A DNA stretch of 64,000 nucleotides, from contig VFFE01007257.1 of NCBI GenBank assembly GCA_008921705.1, positions 3,782,858 through 3,846,857 of the forward strand. The letters are read 5' to 3'. The stretch comes from Burhinus oedicnemus. Its lineage: Eukaryota > Chordata > Aves > Charadriiformes > Burhinidae. Of this stretch, positions 13,301-26,352 are shown in pieces. The position numbers and the translations under genes were made by a program. The notes under the pieces were generated by a model. That model ran no database searches, was not told the origin of the DNA, and saw nothing but the letters and a program-made list of their open reading frames with translations. How positions within the stretch are numbered: the stretch's first letter is position 1; the number at the start of each line of letters is the position of its first letter.

Positions 13301-16300
13301 GAGCTATTCTTAACTCTGTTACATCGGGTAGTATTACCCAGCGATGCTGGGAGAATGGGTTATTTCAGGCAACCAGCAGTCAGCCTGCTGCCTGTGAGTG
13401 AAAATGAGCAAATGAAAGTTTAAGACTTTTATCCATAACTGAAAGAACAAAACCTGAAGAGAACTTAGCTTGTCACGCTGTGGTAATTAATAGTAAGTGT
13501 AAGATTTTTCTCCTAGCGTGATTCAGAAAATATTTCTGAATGTCTTTCAAACTGTGCAGACTGATGACCTCTAAATATCAATTCCGTGACTGGAAGATTT
13601 TAATTTTCTTAAATCCTTAATAAATGACAGGGGCATGCCATTATGCCTCACTGTCCTGTTGCAAAAGCCAAGCCATTAAAGATCTCTGAAGTCACCGGTG
13701 CTAAACTGGTATCTTTGTTTTAAGAAATTATCAAGCTAACACAAAAAAAAGTGTAAGATGTGGAAACAGGTGATACTTGTCTTGTGCAACTGCATATCAC
13801 ACAATGAGGGGGAGGGGGAAGAAGCAGTATGAAAATGGCAGGGGAGTGAAGAAATAAACCTGAACATTTCAAAGATGGCGGCAGCATGTGATTTGACATT
13901 CCTGATCACAAGGAATATGGTCATTTAGGGTTCAGATCCATTTAAGCCAATGAACTCTCTTAAGGGTGAGCTTGAGGCTCGTTCTCAGCATCAGGAGGGG
14001 TATTTGGATCTCTCCATTGTTAATTCAGGCTGGAGAAGGTTCTTGAAGTCTAGTAGTGGGAAGTAGCTACATGTAAGTATGGAAGAACTGTGCTCAGAAG
14101 TATCTTAAGTACCATTTAAGGGTAATTTGAGCAACTACTGTAACAAAACAGTCTAATTTATAGACTGAGGTGCTAAAAATCACTAGTTTAAAAAAAGAGA
14201 AGAAAAATTGCCCAGTGTCAACCTAAGGCCTAAGTCCTCAAACTTCCCAATGTAGCAAAAAATGATCAAGGAAACAAGTTTAAAAAAAAATTGCCGCTTC
14301 ATCTGCCCAGCGGTGCTGCACAGCCTGATTATGCTGATGCCAGTGCTGGCATGGGCTGCATGGGCTGAAGGTCGTTCCAGCCATGTCTCAAGTTTCAACC
14401 AGTCATAGCAAGCTTAAGTGATGGGCAAGACAAAGCTGTTTAAGACTTTGGAGTTATTGGAGACTGACATAAAGAAAATATTCTGTAATTATATATAGTG
14501 AACCATTTTATAACAGTTGTAATATTAAAGCTATGCAAGCTGCACCGCCTGCATCTCGCGGCTTGTTTCAAGGTGACAGCACACTTCGTTCCTGTGCTCC
14601 CACACTGAATTCTTTCTCTTTTCATAAAAGCGGAAATTTTATGGTGCTGTCATGCAAAGATCCTCTGTGTCAGAGGAGAAAATCCCCCTTTTAACCTGAA
14701 AGCCTATAATACCCATACTAGGCTTGACATGTGATAGTTCTTGTGATTAATACCCTGTAAAGACATAAGCTACTGCAGTGTGTATTGTGAAACTCAGAAA
14801 AAAATATGGACAGAGTTATAGAAAGTCTGACCCATTTGTAAAGTTTGAGACCTCACGTTTCCATTGTTTAAATAAGCCCTGTATGAAATTTGGCATCAGC
14901 AGAAATTGTTCAGATGGATTATTTTCATTTGTCCAAAGCCATATTACATTTGTCCAAATGTTAAAGGCTGCCAGTGACTACAGAATCCCACAAAACTTCT
15001 TAAACACCTCCCAGTGCTAAACTTTGATGCTGTCAGTTGGAATATAAATGATGACAAAAGTTGCCATGTAACTGCTGAGGGGTAAAATCACTTGTTTTTT
15101 CTAATCTTCTAGAAGCCACTTTGCCATTTTCATCCAGCATTAGCCATCCCAAGTACCAGTTCACTTGGAGTGAAAAGAGAGAGGCCAGTAGTATTCTGCT
15201 TAACTGAGCCTCTTTAAAAGCAATCAATAAACTTTCATCTCCTCCAGGAGGCCCACACATTTACATAATTGTACCTACTTTCCTTTCTGTATCTGATCCG
15301 CTCTCTTTTCCTAAAGGTTAAGATACAGGGCAGATGTCTATATGCTTGCTGCTGTTATTAGCGTGCTTTGGCCATCTCATTTCTCAGTGGCTTTTATTGT
15401 GCTCATCTGTTCAGGAAGACTAGGTTTTCCAAGGCTCATTTGCTGGTTAATTGCATTCTCAGATCCTCTAAGATGTCTGTAGCACCTGCTCTCCACTTCA
15501 CAGACTCTTTTGATCTCTCTAGAAATATCCAACTTTGATTATGTGAAAATCTTTCCCAACTGTACTACGTGCCTAGAAAGCAAGTTAAAAACTGCCATTG
15601 TGACTATTGTGGCCTATGTTAGGATTGAAAATATAATTCTATAATAAAAAAGCCTGAAATGAAAAGTGATCCTATTTGCTATTCTGTTTGTGTGCTTCAC
15701 TGCTGGCTCTAGTTTTCCTTGCCTTACCAAACACTTAGGTGAAACATAGGATATAGTGAACTGGTAGATTGCAGCGCTGCAGCATGCAGTTCAATAGCTC
15801 TAACAATGTACAGTATAGACCAAATTATCACCCGCTGACATGAATTTTCCGCTTGCAAATATGCTGAAATGTTGTTTACCTGAAATATCTCAGTTTGTTT
15901 CTATCAGTATGTATTTGCAAATGTGAAGTGCGTAGTTTCAGACCTAATTGTCTATTCTATTTGTACAGATATCCTTTGGTAGGAACAAAGGTTTGGTTTG
16001 TGTACCTTAAATAGATTGCAGCCGTTACTTGGGTTTGATTTGACATTTGTTTCATAATTGGTATGCTAGAGAAGGAGAAATGTGGAATACAACTCTCCTT
16101 TGTTATTGACTGATTACTTGATTAAGTTATTTAATTGATGTCAGTATCAGTTTTCACATCTGTCTACCTACTTTATGGGCCTATTTTGGGGGCTGCTTGC
16201 TAAAATGTTTTGAATATGTACAGTACTGCCTTTTCTTACAATGTGTTGTGGAGTCAGCCTTGTGAATGGATTAGCCCACACCTCTTTCTATTCATGCACA

Positions 16301-16743
16301 GCACCGCCCATTTTTAGTTGCAATTTTTTAGGAGTTTCTCTGCCAAAGCATTTGCAAAGTTTTAGCCAAAACAGCGCAGCTGTTTCTGAGGCTTGGAAAA
16401 AAATGTTGTACATCTTAAAATATTCTGATAATCTATGTGGTTAACATAGAATCAGTGTAATCTAATTCCTCCAATAACTTGAACTCAAAATTTGGGAGGA
16501 GTTGGCCTTATGGAAAAATCAGACATAAGGGCATTAAATCTAACATCATTACAGAAAGTACCGTAATATATATTCCCAAGTAGAAGAAATCAAGGCTACG
16601 CAGCCAACGTTAATTCTAGCATTTCCTGGCTTCTAGTTTTTGACTTTGTAAGCTATTAATAGTTGCATGCCTACATGTGAGCGTGTGTACTTGTTGCCTT
16701 TCTGTGTTTACTGCTAATGTTCTTGCAGTGTGTATTCATGAAA
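4395..16743. other. Long AT-rich non-coding stretch
   Basis: About 12 kb without a supportable gene or recognisable transposon. Open frames are at most 88 codons and look random, many of them mirrored on the other strand. Isolated splice-like tracts occur (for example a C/T-rich tract ending in TAG near 8050-8089), but no exon with both ends and an open frame could be defended. Old unrecognisable repeats may be present; they cannot be detected by eye. Confidence 0.55.
10008..10031. repeat. Perfect 10-bp inverted repeat with AAAA loop
   Basis: CTTATCCATG, a four-A loop, then CATGGATAAG form a perfect 10-bp hairpin. The next outer pair (A/G) does not match, so it is too short for a microRNA precursor. 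Probably incidental. Confidence 0.7.
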
Positions 16744-16762
16744 TTGCATTGCATTGCATTGC
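16744..16762. repeat. (TTGCA)n short tandem repeat
   Basis: Nearly four tandem TTGCA units. A short simple repeat, just before an inverted repeat. Confidence 0.85.
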
Positions 16763-16786
16763 TCGGTCTCTGTCTCATACTGAATA

Positions 16787-16818
16787 TACAGTAGTACTGT
16801 GTACTGTATACTACTGTA
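16787..16818. repeat. Imperfect palindrome, 10-bp arms
   Basis: TACAGTAGTA at 16787-16796 is the reverse complement of TACTACTGTA at 16809-16818. The 12-nt centre (CTGTGTACTGTA) itself contains GTAC. It is a short hairpin-capable palindrome with no known role. Confidence 0.7.
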
Positions 16819-19800
16819 ATATAATTAGAAGTAGTGATGATGTGGTGGTAAAAATTGTAAGAAGTAGTGAGTGAATTCACAAAAAGTGAATGCTGCAGGA
16901 GATTTAAAAGGCTGAAGGTGATCGCTTTCCTTGCATAAATGAAGGTCAAACTGCCTGTGCCACTATTAATGTAATGGCTGCTCTGTGTGATGACAAATCT
17001 TTACTCTTGCTGAGGTGCACACTCATGAAGGTGTATTTGCAATTGTGCTGCAATTGCTCCAGTGAAGAAAAAGGTTAGACATAACACTGTTCCACCTGGA
17101 ATTCAAATGGAAACACTAATGATACTGTCCACAAGGCTTGCAGAGTGCCCCCGAAAGCACTACGCATGAGAGATTTATATCGAAAGCTGTTGGATTTTCT
17201 AGTCTTCTCAAAGTTGACAACTAATTTTGGGTACTTACTGATAATTCAAGGTCTTATGAACAAGTCCTTCAAGCTTACTTGCAAAAACCTTACAAATTTA
17301 CTGAGGCTCATGATGCAGAGCAAATTTAAAAAAAAAAAAAATCCCACCAGATGCCACTGAGGCACCAAGTGCCAGAAAATGTAAACTGGTCTGAGCCTGA
17401 AATTCATTAAGACTGCAGTGCCTCTGAGCCAGTGTGCAGAAGGTGATTACTTTCCATGGCCCTTGTGCTGCAAACAGTTTTGGACAAACCTTACTTTATG
17501 CCCATGTGGATAGTCTCCCATTTTGGTGTTGGTATTTATGTGCTTGAAATTGGGCATGTTCCGACTGCACACTGATTCAGCCTGAGAAGGCCAGATAATC
17601 CAGTGACTGCAGAGAAAAACTGAGAAAAAGTTATTTAGAACCTACTGTTTTTTTTCTTTTCATCCATTCTTTTTAGAATAATTATATAGGCAGAAAGATG
17701 GTATGGTATGTAGAAAAAAAAATAAACATTCTGTTCTGACTACAGCACTTCACCAACATTCTACAATTTTATCTTCCAGGCCAAGATTCAACCAAATCTG
17801 TTTCATAGGTAATAGGTAAACTAAGCGTATCTCTCCCTAGCAGTGGAGAGGCTATGAACCTTAGCACTTCCTGTGAAAGAAATCTCTTGTAGGTTGTGTT
17901 CTCTATGGTGCTGAAGAAATAATTCATTGCAAGTGATCTGTTGGATTTAGTGTTTCTTAATCATGAGCAGACCCTGACTCACTCACATGTAACAATCCAA
18001 GAAATTATTTCACTATCAAAGTATAAATTTTCATTGGAAACTGTGATGTTTTGTATTAGACACATTTGAGAAAGAGACATGAACAGAAGTTTAATGTTTT
18101 GTGGCACATCAACTTTGTGTGTGATATCACAGCTAGAAAATTATAGCTTGTCATAACATTTATTTGGCATGCATAGAAATAGATCAGCAAAGATGAGAGG
18201 TAAAGAGAAGTTAAGTAAAAGTTAACAGTTGATGGGTGAGACAGCTGAAGCCAAGGGGAGTTTTGTGGTAACTTAGATTTAAAATTCCCAATATGTTGTT
18301 GTAAGACTCTTGGGACACATCCAGAATCAAAATGAGGAGAGATTTCATTAAAAGGCTCAACTCATGTGGGAAGGAAAGGGTCAGTAGCACTAAGAGTCTG
18401 CTGTATCTTTCCCTATGTAGTGGAGCAGGCTTTTAAAAAAAAAAAAAATAGTCTTTCTGAGTGGATGTGTTAACCCTACTTGTCCTTCTCCTGCCCCTCC
18501 ATCCAAAAAATAACTTACTGCTTTGGATTCCAGTGTAATCCAGAAAATGGAGCAAGGATGCGCTTGCCAGGTGTTGAAAACTGTCCCCTCCTACCCACCC
18601 CTGCCTCCCTTGCCAAATCCTGTTATTTTTGTGATTACTTTGGGCTCAATAGTAACCAAAAAGCACCCCCTTAAAATCAGCTCTAGAGATGGTCAACATC
18701 TTTCACATACTGTTAAGTGATGAAATTAAAAAAATAAACACAGGATCTTTTCTTCTCCTCTACTTTTCCTTGCTTCATTTCCCAATTATGGTACCAGGAA
18801 GAGCTTTTGTCTCAACTTGCAATCCATTAATCTGAAGCAAACACAATTTGCTCTCAGAACACAACTGAAAATCTGCTTCTTTTTACTACTCCATTTGCGA
18901 TAGGTTTATTGAACAAATTTGCCTTGATAGGCAAGTCAGGTTAGAAAGGGGAGTGGTCTTTTCAGACTGTAAAGGGTTGCATCTAGGATTTTAACTATAT
19001 TAGAGCTGCACTGAAAAGATTTGTCACTAAATATGGGACTTCTTATGGAAAGCATTACGCCATATTATTGTTATTTTATAACTTGAGCTCCTAACAAATT
19101 TAATAATCTCAGCTCCTTAAAAATGTATTGTCCTGTTTAAAAATGCTGGGGTGCATGTCATACTGGGAGGAACAATGTACTAATGTATTTGATAGTGTTG
19201 TGGAAGTGTGAATTTGGTGAGTAGTCTAGAATCAAGACCAAACTCATTCTTTAATGAAGCAGCTGTTGCTCATGCATATTAGATATCCAGACTAGGCACT
19301 TCTAATAATAACTAAAGCAGACCTGGATACTGCTGGTTTTGCCCTGTGAAGCCACGTTGCTTCCCTCAGTACTTTATTCTGCCCCTCTCCACCCTGATAC
19401 ATTTATACGCCCTACTTATGCTTCCTTGGAGGAGGCAGTTTGTCACATATGCAAATATGAAAATTGCTTTAAAGATGTAGAATGCAGCTAACTACATAGC
19501 TGCAATTAGTGGGGCAATATAATGTTCACAGAGGGGATGTGCCTGTTGCAGCACTGGCATTTGGTACAACATGTGCAGCCCTTAGAAAAGAGAATTAGGC
19601 AGTTGCCCTACACTGCTATTGGATTTCTGCTTTGTGCTGGGGTTACAGAACAAGATGTCTCATACCGAGCTGAGAAGCTGCTTCATATCTGTATTTTGAT
19701 CCTTGCTAAGCTATATATATTTAAAAGATTTGAGGTTACGTTCAGGTGGGTGTCTTCAGTCACACTGATCATGAGGTTTCCTGCAGCAGAGAGAACGGTT

Positions 19801-22800
19801 GGCAGGGATCCCCTGGCTGGAGGCTTTTATGCATCTGGAATAAGCCCAGTGTGAGTGAATCATAGCTGTGACCTAGCAGGTTCTCTTCTGGCTTGGTCAA
19901 TCTCTCTAGAGGTTATAGTTGCAAGAGAAGGCAGTGTACCAGCACTTCTGCTGTCTGTGTTTGTGCTTCTGTCCTATCTCTTTATAAAACTGCATTTTAT
20001 ATAAAAAATATGCCCTCTGTGTAAAAAGGTGATTTAGTACCTGTATAAATTCAGAAGAAAAACAATAAGTGTAGGCCTTCTGCCGCTCAGTTTTGTAATA
20101 AAGCATCTTCTGTTACATGTTTTATTTTTAACAGAATTCCATTTCTTTAAAAAAATGTTGAAATTATCTTATATTGATTTATATGACTGCAGAACCTGTA
20201 TGCAATGCTGTAACTACTCATTAGTTACTTTACAGATTAGAGGTTCTAGCTTTCGTAAGGCTGAAAGCTATCCTGTAAGGCAGATGAAGCCATTCCTGTA
20301 AAACAAATCAATTCTGGAATCAAAGCAATGGGCAAAGAAATAAGCTCAAAAGAAAGGTATATATTATTTGCTGCATAGCCATAGCTAGAGACCATGTTGT
20401 GGTACATTCCATATATGCACATACATAGAATCAGTGCGTAGCCTGGGGATTTGAGAGTTCAAAAAGCAGACAAAATTTCCAGGTTTTAGAAAGCATGCAA
20501 AGGAAGTATTATGCAATTTCGGAGATGCAGCTGTTGTACAGAGATGAAGTGATTTAATCATGATTTACCCAAAGGTATTCTAGGGAAAAAGTCTGAATCT
20601 GCACCTCCCAAGACCAGTTTCTTGTCCATGAGAACTTTGGTTTTGAGAATATAATATCAAGAAGCCATTCTACTAGCTAATATTTGCTTTTGAAACTTAA
20701 ATATGGCATTAAAACTGTGACAGTAATTCTATGTGCTTATTTTTTCTCATTTTGCAAACCTGAGTTGCTTAGTCATTTTATGAGAAGAACAGTTTTGCTA
20801 ACTAGAGGATAAGAAAGTTATGCTATTTTGTTCCTTATCGTCAAGGCAACTCCTATTAAAGCCTGTATTCTCCTAGCCCCAAAACTGCATGCCTGACGTT
20901 GAAAATAATGCTGAATTTCCTCAAAAGCTATATCCTGAATCTCAAAAAACGTCACTTACACTGTTGCTATAGCACTTCAGCCTGGTGGCAGGGAAACTAC
21001 AGACCTGTTACTGATGCCTGGATGCCAATAGCATTGAGTGCTACTTTTAAGTCAAACAGCCACCATGATTCTAACCGCCATTTGCCAGTTTTGTGCTACT
21101 GAAGCCAGCGTATAACTGAAAACTTTTTCTTAAAAGAACCTGAGAATGCCAATGCACTTGGAAGCCCAGGAAGTAGTGCAAAGTCCTTCCTCTAATTCAG
21201 GAATGACTTTTGAGTTCTTCAAATTCACAAGGACTACATTCATTTAAAACAAAAAAGAAGTTTTGAGATAGATCTCTATTTCAGTTGTTTTTCATATAAA
21301 CATTGCATTAAGCTGCTTTACTGTGATCACTTCAGACTATTACTGGTAATTCAAGTGAGGAGGAAGATGATTGAGACATGCTTGAAAAAACAGTAACTGC
21401 TCCTTACCCACCACCTAATACTAAAACAACAGCAAAGTACAGCTATGGTGTAGTGCTTGCATGAGTAGATGATCTATTAAAAAGCTGTCAAAATCATTAT
21501 CTTCAAGCAGAACTGAAACACAGGTACGTGAAATAACCTTCCCAAGATCACGCTATACAGTACAGAGGAGAAAACAGAGGTAGTCTTTCAAATCTCTTTT
21601 CTCTTCCTGTCCAGTAGGATATCCTATGTAAATGCATCTGGTTTTGTTTTCCCTGAAGTTAACTATTTCTTCACAATAATTCATCAGACCTGGTCTTCAT
21701 GGTTTGTATTTTTTTAGTGGAAAAAAGGTGCAAACTAGTGCAATACTTCAGAACAATCTTTCTGAACGGGTTGATGATGATAGGTATAGACATGTGTGAA
21801 ATGAATGCTTTACCTATGAATTCATTTGCCCACTAGGGGACACTGGGACATTATATTTTTGTTCAAATGAAAGACATTTCAAAAACAATGAAGATGGAAA
21901 AATCCTCTTGTTCTTGCTCTAAAATAAAATAAAAATCATGCATATCTAATTTCTAATCCATGCAGAATGATGTGTAATATGTTTTAAAAAGTTTAATGAG
22001 TGGCAAGCTTCTGGGCATGAATGCTAGATCTGAGACTTTTTAGCAAGCAGTTCAAGCTGGTCCATGATATTACAGGTTTTGAATTGCAAAGATAATGGAT
22101 CATATTTTTGGCGTTTCCCACTCATTAAAAACTGTGTCAGAATGATGGATTAATCTGTGGGCATTTTCTGTCCTTGCTATAATCTTTGTCAAAGGAATGA
22201 GGTATTGGAATTATAATACCTTTTGTATTCTATGAATTATGAGGGCAGGCTTTAGAACTTTGACTTCCTTGATTTTTTTCATGGTGATTAGATAACCTGC
22301 TATTTTACCCCTTTTGCAAGTGAGCGATACCAAATAAAAACATTTGAGTAAAAGCAAAAGCTAAATTTAGAATGATAAACTAATATGAAAGAGAGTAGGT
22401 TAATGGTGTGTAGTCTATGTAAGAAAGCCTTATGTACTTTCCATTAATATATTACATTTCACAGATACATGGTTACTGCCTTTTCCTCTTGTTGACTTTA
22501 CTAGAAATGAGGCTATGATTTATGTAGCTAGGCTGCGAATTGAGCTGTGCTTTCAAGCAGGGAAGGAGAAGCCCTCCTGTGTCTCAAGAGAGATTCTGTT
22601 GCGTTATTTTACTCCCTTCCTTGGCAGGTCCTAAATATGGGGTTGGAGATTTGCATGTTTTCGGTACTGCTTAGCCTGTACAGCTGCTCTCATGTGCGGT
22701 GCTCTAACGTATTGCAGTTATGAGATATAGGCAAATCGTGAAGAGAGCTTGTGACTTTGAAGTATCTCTGTAAACAAGTGCTTACGAAGATGAAGCACCA

Positions 22801-22967
22801 TCTACATGTCCTTAAAGGTACAATTTAGATCCCAACCTGAGAGTCTAATCAATGAACTTAGCCTGTTTTGTTACTGAATTGTCCAGTCACTTTTTTCAAT
22901 TTGTGAGCAGAAAATGCATGATGAGTATTACCTGAATCATTCTTTGCCTGTAGCTTATACAGAATGA
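16819..22967. other. AT-rich non-coding stretch
   Basis: No supportable gene. It contains oligo-A runs at 17328-17341 and 18435-18448; neither follows recognisable transcript-derived sequence, so I do not call a processed pseudogene. The longest open frame here (19522-19854, 110 codons) matches nothing I recognise, has no splice or initiation context, and is taken as chance. Confidence 0.55.
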
Positions 22968-23012
22968 CATACATAACACACACATATAGATATATACACA
23001 TACATATCTATA
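22968..23012. repeat. Degenerate ACAT/ACACATAT microsatellite
   Basis: An alternating purine-pyrimidine tract of ACAT, ACAC and ATAT units ending in ATCTATAC. It is an interrupted, degenerate simple repeat. Confidence 0.8.
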
Positions 23013-23579
23013 CTTCATTTAAGAGATATGAGTGGCACATATGGCACAAATGATGATAGAGCTTAGATTATTATTTCAGCCTGGTTGTAATTTTTTGTTC
23101 TGCAAAATTCTGTGTAAAATTCAAGGAAAAAATACCATAAGTCTGAGCATCACTGACAAAACGGAGGGAGAAAATCAGATATAAATGTACAAAAATTCTC
23201 ATTTCTCTGCTATGTACCTTTCACTTTCACCCTTTCAATACATACTAACACACCCACTTTTTCCAACTTTCTTATTTTATCCTGGCTTTGTTTCCCTTTG
23301 TTTCTTCTGTACCATTCCAGACATTGTTCTTTCAATGAGATGCCTGGCAATTTTTAGCAATTCCAAGTCTGCTGTACTCAGTTGTTCCATCAGTGTCATC
23401 ATTTATAACCAGTGCATTACGAGAAGCCTGAGACATAGTCATCTTAAGTCCTGAGCACACCTGCATTGCAAAATGACAAATTTGCTGTGTTTTTTTTAAT
23501 TAAAAAAGGGTTGTATGGAGGAATTACCCATATCACATGCATCTTAAAGGAAAGACTCCCATTCATTTGTTTATATCAG

Positions 23580-23624
23580 GCTTTATAAGGAAGCCACAAA
23601 GAAAGGCAAAATGCAGACAAAAAG
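23580..23624 (+). other. Exon-like segment (45 bp), weak candidate
   Basis: A T-rich acceptor-like tract ending TTTATATCAG precedes 45 bp that run into AAAAAG|GTAAGG, a good donor. If one base completes the preceding codon, the segment reads LYKEATKKGKMQTK with no stop; the frame starting at its first base hits TAA. The length is a multiple of three. Against it: one short frame open out of three is easy by chance, the peptide is low in complexity, and no partner exon was found. Not recognised as any protein. Confidence 0.15.
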
Positions 23625-23785
23625 GTAAGGTCATTCTCTTGTCTTTCTGCATGTCGTATATTTCTTAGTCTCTTGAAGACTGTAATAAAGACTTACCCAC
23701 TTAAGTACCTGTATGCCTGTTACTCTGAAGGTGACTGTGGTGAAAGAGTAGAGGAGGTAAGATTGGCAGTGAAATTGGCTGTGAC

Positions 23786-24085
23786 AATTCCTAGAATCCT
23801 AGAACAGCCCAGGTTGGAAGGGACCTTGAAAGGTCATCTGGTCCAACCTTTCATGGGAAAGGGAGCCTAGATGAGATTATCCGTCACATTGTCCAGTCAC
23901 ATCTTGAAAGCCTTCGGTGACAGGGACTCCACCACATCCCTTGGGTGGTTGTTCCAATGATTGATTGTTCTCACTGTAAAAAATATATTTCTTATATCAA
24001 GATGAAAGTTAATACACCTTTTTCCATAAGTTAAGGAACGTGCAGTTCCGATTTTTGCACTATTCTTGCAGTTACATAAAATCAT
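23786..24085 (-). mobile_element. CR1 LINE 3' fragment
   Basis: The plus strand begins with a degraded reversed CR1 tail (CCTAGAATCCTAGAACAGCC) followed by CAGGTTGGAAGGGACCTTGA. On the minus strand the ORF2 C-terminus is readable: HLDIRNIFFTVRTINHWNN, then PRDVVESLSPKAFKM. This is the conserved CR1 ending (FFTxRxVxxWNxLPxxVVxxxSxxxFK). About 300 bp are left. The wording around the tail differs from the other copies here, which suggests a different, older CR1 subfamily. The 5' truncation edge is approximate. Confidence 0.88.
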
Positions 24086-25955
24086 AGAGAAGTGCAGAAA
24101 CGATCCTGAAACACAGCATTTTCTCAGTGTTTATTGCTTTATATCCATAAGCAGAGTATTATGTATATACTCATCTTCTGAACAAAGGCCTGCATGAATT
24201 TTCTGAATGTTGCAAAAAAAGTTGAGTTTATATGTAATACCTTTTATGGATTATTGTGTTTCTAATGATATCATTTGGAAAATGATTACTTAAAACAAGT
24301 GCTCTGCTCAGCATCCAGTCTCTCAAATGATTCAACCTGTGTCAGCAGCATTGTTTAAAAGCAGAAGTAGTGAGTGGAATATTTGTCCATTTGGAAGTCA
24401 GTGACACAGTTGAGCAAAATCAGAATTTCATTACTTGTGTTTTTGAAAAGAAAATTCTGATAAAGACAGGCACTTGAGTGTTGCAAGAAAAGAAATATTC
24501 AAGGAAAAGATCCCTTTATCTTGACATAAAATCTAAAGGGAAGTTATATTAAGGAAAACCATGGCATGCCTATGAGTAGATCCCTAGCACACACATCACA
24601 TATTCATGAAAATCTGAAAAGCTCTTATTAAATGCTCCTGTGTTGTTGTCTTAGTCATAGGAGTTGAAGCTTTATCTTTGTTTTTCACTTCTTATGTCAT
24701 TTCTGTGTTCCCATTTCTTTTAACAACCTAACTGGTTTTTCATATCTAGTGTACACATAACTGACCTCACTCCTTTTTCCTGCAGGAAGTGTACCTCTGT
24801 CATTAAATTCACATCAAATGGCCTCATACCACTTTCTTTATAGATTTTGCTTGCACTAAATGCTTCTTAAGAGCTCTTTTTCAGTGCTTCATTTTTTGGG
24901 TAAAGTATCTTAAAAGTGTTTCCTAGATTTCTTGTTCCCTCAGCTGTGCCTTCCTTCTTTTAAAGAAGCACACAGGATGAAAAAGCTAAAGGACTTCTCT
25001 CCTGCGCTTGCACTCTGGTGGGGATCCTGCAGGGAAAGGTAGATCACATTCTTTCAGTCCTTGGTTTGACTTCGTGCCTGTGGATGATAAATGGTTTGTG
25101 GTAGAGCTTTGGGTTTTGTCTATGGAATAGCTACACATTTAGTGTACTTACCTAGTGAAAATACTAACTATATTCACACGCTATACATACCGATACTTGG
25201 TTATGTACAGGATATGTCAAGTGAAAAATGTTGAGTGGGACTAGAAGTGGTATCAGGAATGGAAATGCCGCTGCTAAATAACGTGGAACAAAAACCATAT
25301 CTAGAATGCAGATGCTGAAGAGGCATGTAATCTCGTAAAACAAACAAACAAAAACCCATAAAAGACAAGTAACTCTTAACAGCAACAGAAATGACAGGTC
25401 CTCAAAGAGAATAGGTCAGGTGTATGATAGCATCCCTTAAGAGAGAAGCATTTCACTTTGTGACTCTTTGTATGCACAAATGAAAAAGAAAAAAAGGAAG
25501 TGGAATTTGAAAATTTTAGATAACGGTTCCTGAAGGTCTTAGAATGACCTCACTTCTTTTTGTGCATGGGTCTTTTAAGTGTTTATCTGCTTATGTGCTG
25601 GAGCTCATACTTGGTAAATGGTGACATGTAAGCCTCATTTGTAGTCTGTTTCTACTCAGTTTGTATATAAAGATGACATTCATTTGAAAAATGTTACATT
25701 TTACGGTATCTGTGGTAGCATGCCAAAGTATATAAATAGGACTGTGTTTACTATTTAAAAATACATTTCACTTGAGATACAGAATATGGTTTTGACAACT
25801 TTAATTGAGGAGGAAGGAGGAGATTCATGGAAGTAGGAAAAAGACTATTATACTGTATTTGAGTAGAAATAAGTAAATAGAATGCAAAAAGTACATAAAA
25901 ATAATCCATTTCTATCTGAACTGAGAACACCTGCATGCTTCTTCGTAATTCAGAA
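24086..25955. other. AT-rich non-coding stretch
   Basis: Nothing supportable as a gene. It holds a short (AAAC)n run at 25336-25357. Open frames are up to 73 codons and unremarkable. Confidence 0.55.
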
Positions 25956-26352
25956 CATTTATGCCAGAAGCTCAGCACGTCCAGCAAAGAGGCAGGAAGA
26001 TGGTTTGGAGACTGGGGCAGGTGGTATATGAGGAAAGGCACAGGGAGCTGGGCTTTTCTAGCCTGCAGAAGAGGATGCACATGGTAAAAGGACAGGAGGC
26101 AACAACTGCAAGTTGCAGTAAAGGACATTGCAATTGGCTATAAGGAAAAAATTCTCTATGATGAGAGTGGTTAAGTACCAGAACAGATTACCCAGGGAGG
26201 CTGCTGAATCCCCATCCATGGAGATTTTCAGAGCCTGATGGAATGAAGCTCTGAGCAATGTGACCTGACTGAAGTTAACCTTGCTTTGAGCAAGAGGCTG
26301 GAGTAGAAACATCCTGAGGTCTTTTCCAACCTAAATTTTTCTGTGATTCAGT
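25956..26352 (+). mobile_element. CR1 LINE 3' fragment, degraded
   Basis: Sense-oriented CR1 3' portion. Recognisable blocks are GGAGCTGGGCTTTTCTAGCC (the LGLFSLEKR region), CCCAGGGAGGCTGCTGAATC with CCATCCATGGAGATTTTCAG (the LPxEVVESPSLEIF region), and the 3' untranslated ending GAGGTCTTTTCCAACCTAAA plus a decayed octamer TCTGTGATTCAG. Frameshifts and stops interrupt the frame. It is older than the copy at 31345-34239. Open frames here on either strand are by-products, including one of 125 codons on the minus strand that starts inside it. Confidence 0.88.

Noticed and set aside
17328..18448. Oligo-A runs as tails of processed pseudogenes
   Set aside because: No transcript-like sequence or target-site duplication could be recognised upstream of either run.
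19522..19854. 110-codon open frame on the plus strand
   Set aside because: No family resemblance, no splice or initiation context, average composition for the area; the length is within what chance gives in 64 kb on six frames.
20975..21010. GGGAAACTACAGACCTGTTA, similar to the CR1 RT sequence coding NYRPV
   Set aside because: The resemblance covers only about 20 bases and neither flank continues as CR1.
25751..26128. 125-codon open frame on the minus strand
   Set aside because: Its start half lies antisense to the CR1 fragment at 25956-26352 and the rest runs into AT-rich DNA; the peptide matches no protein type.
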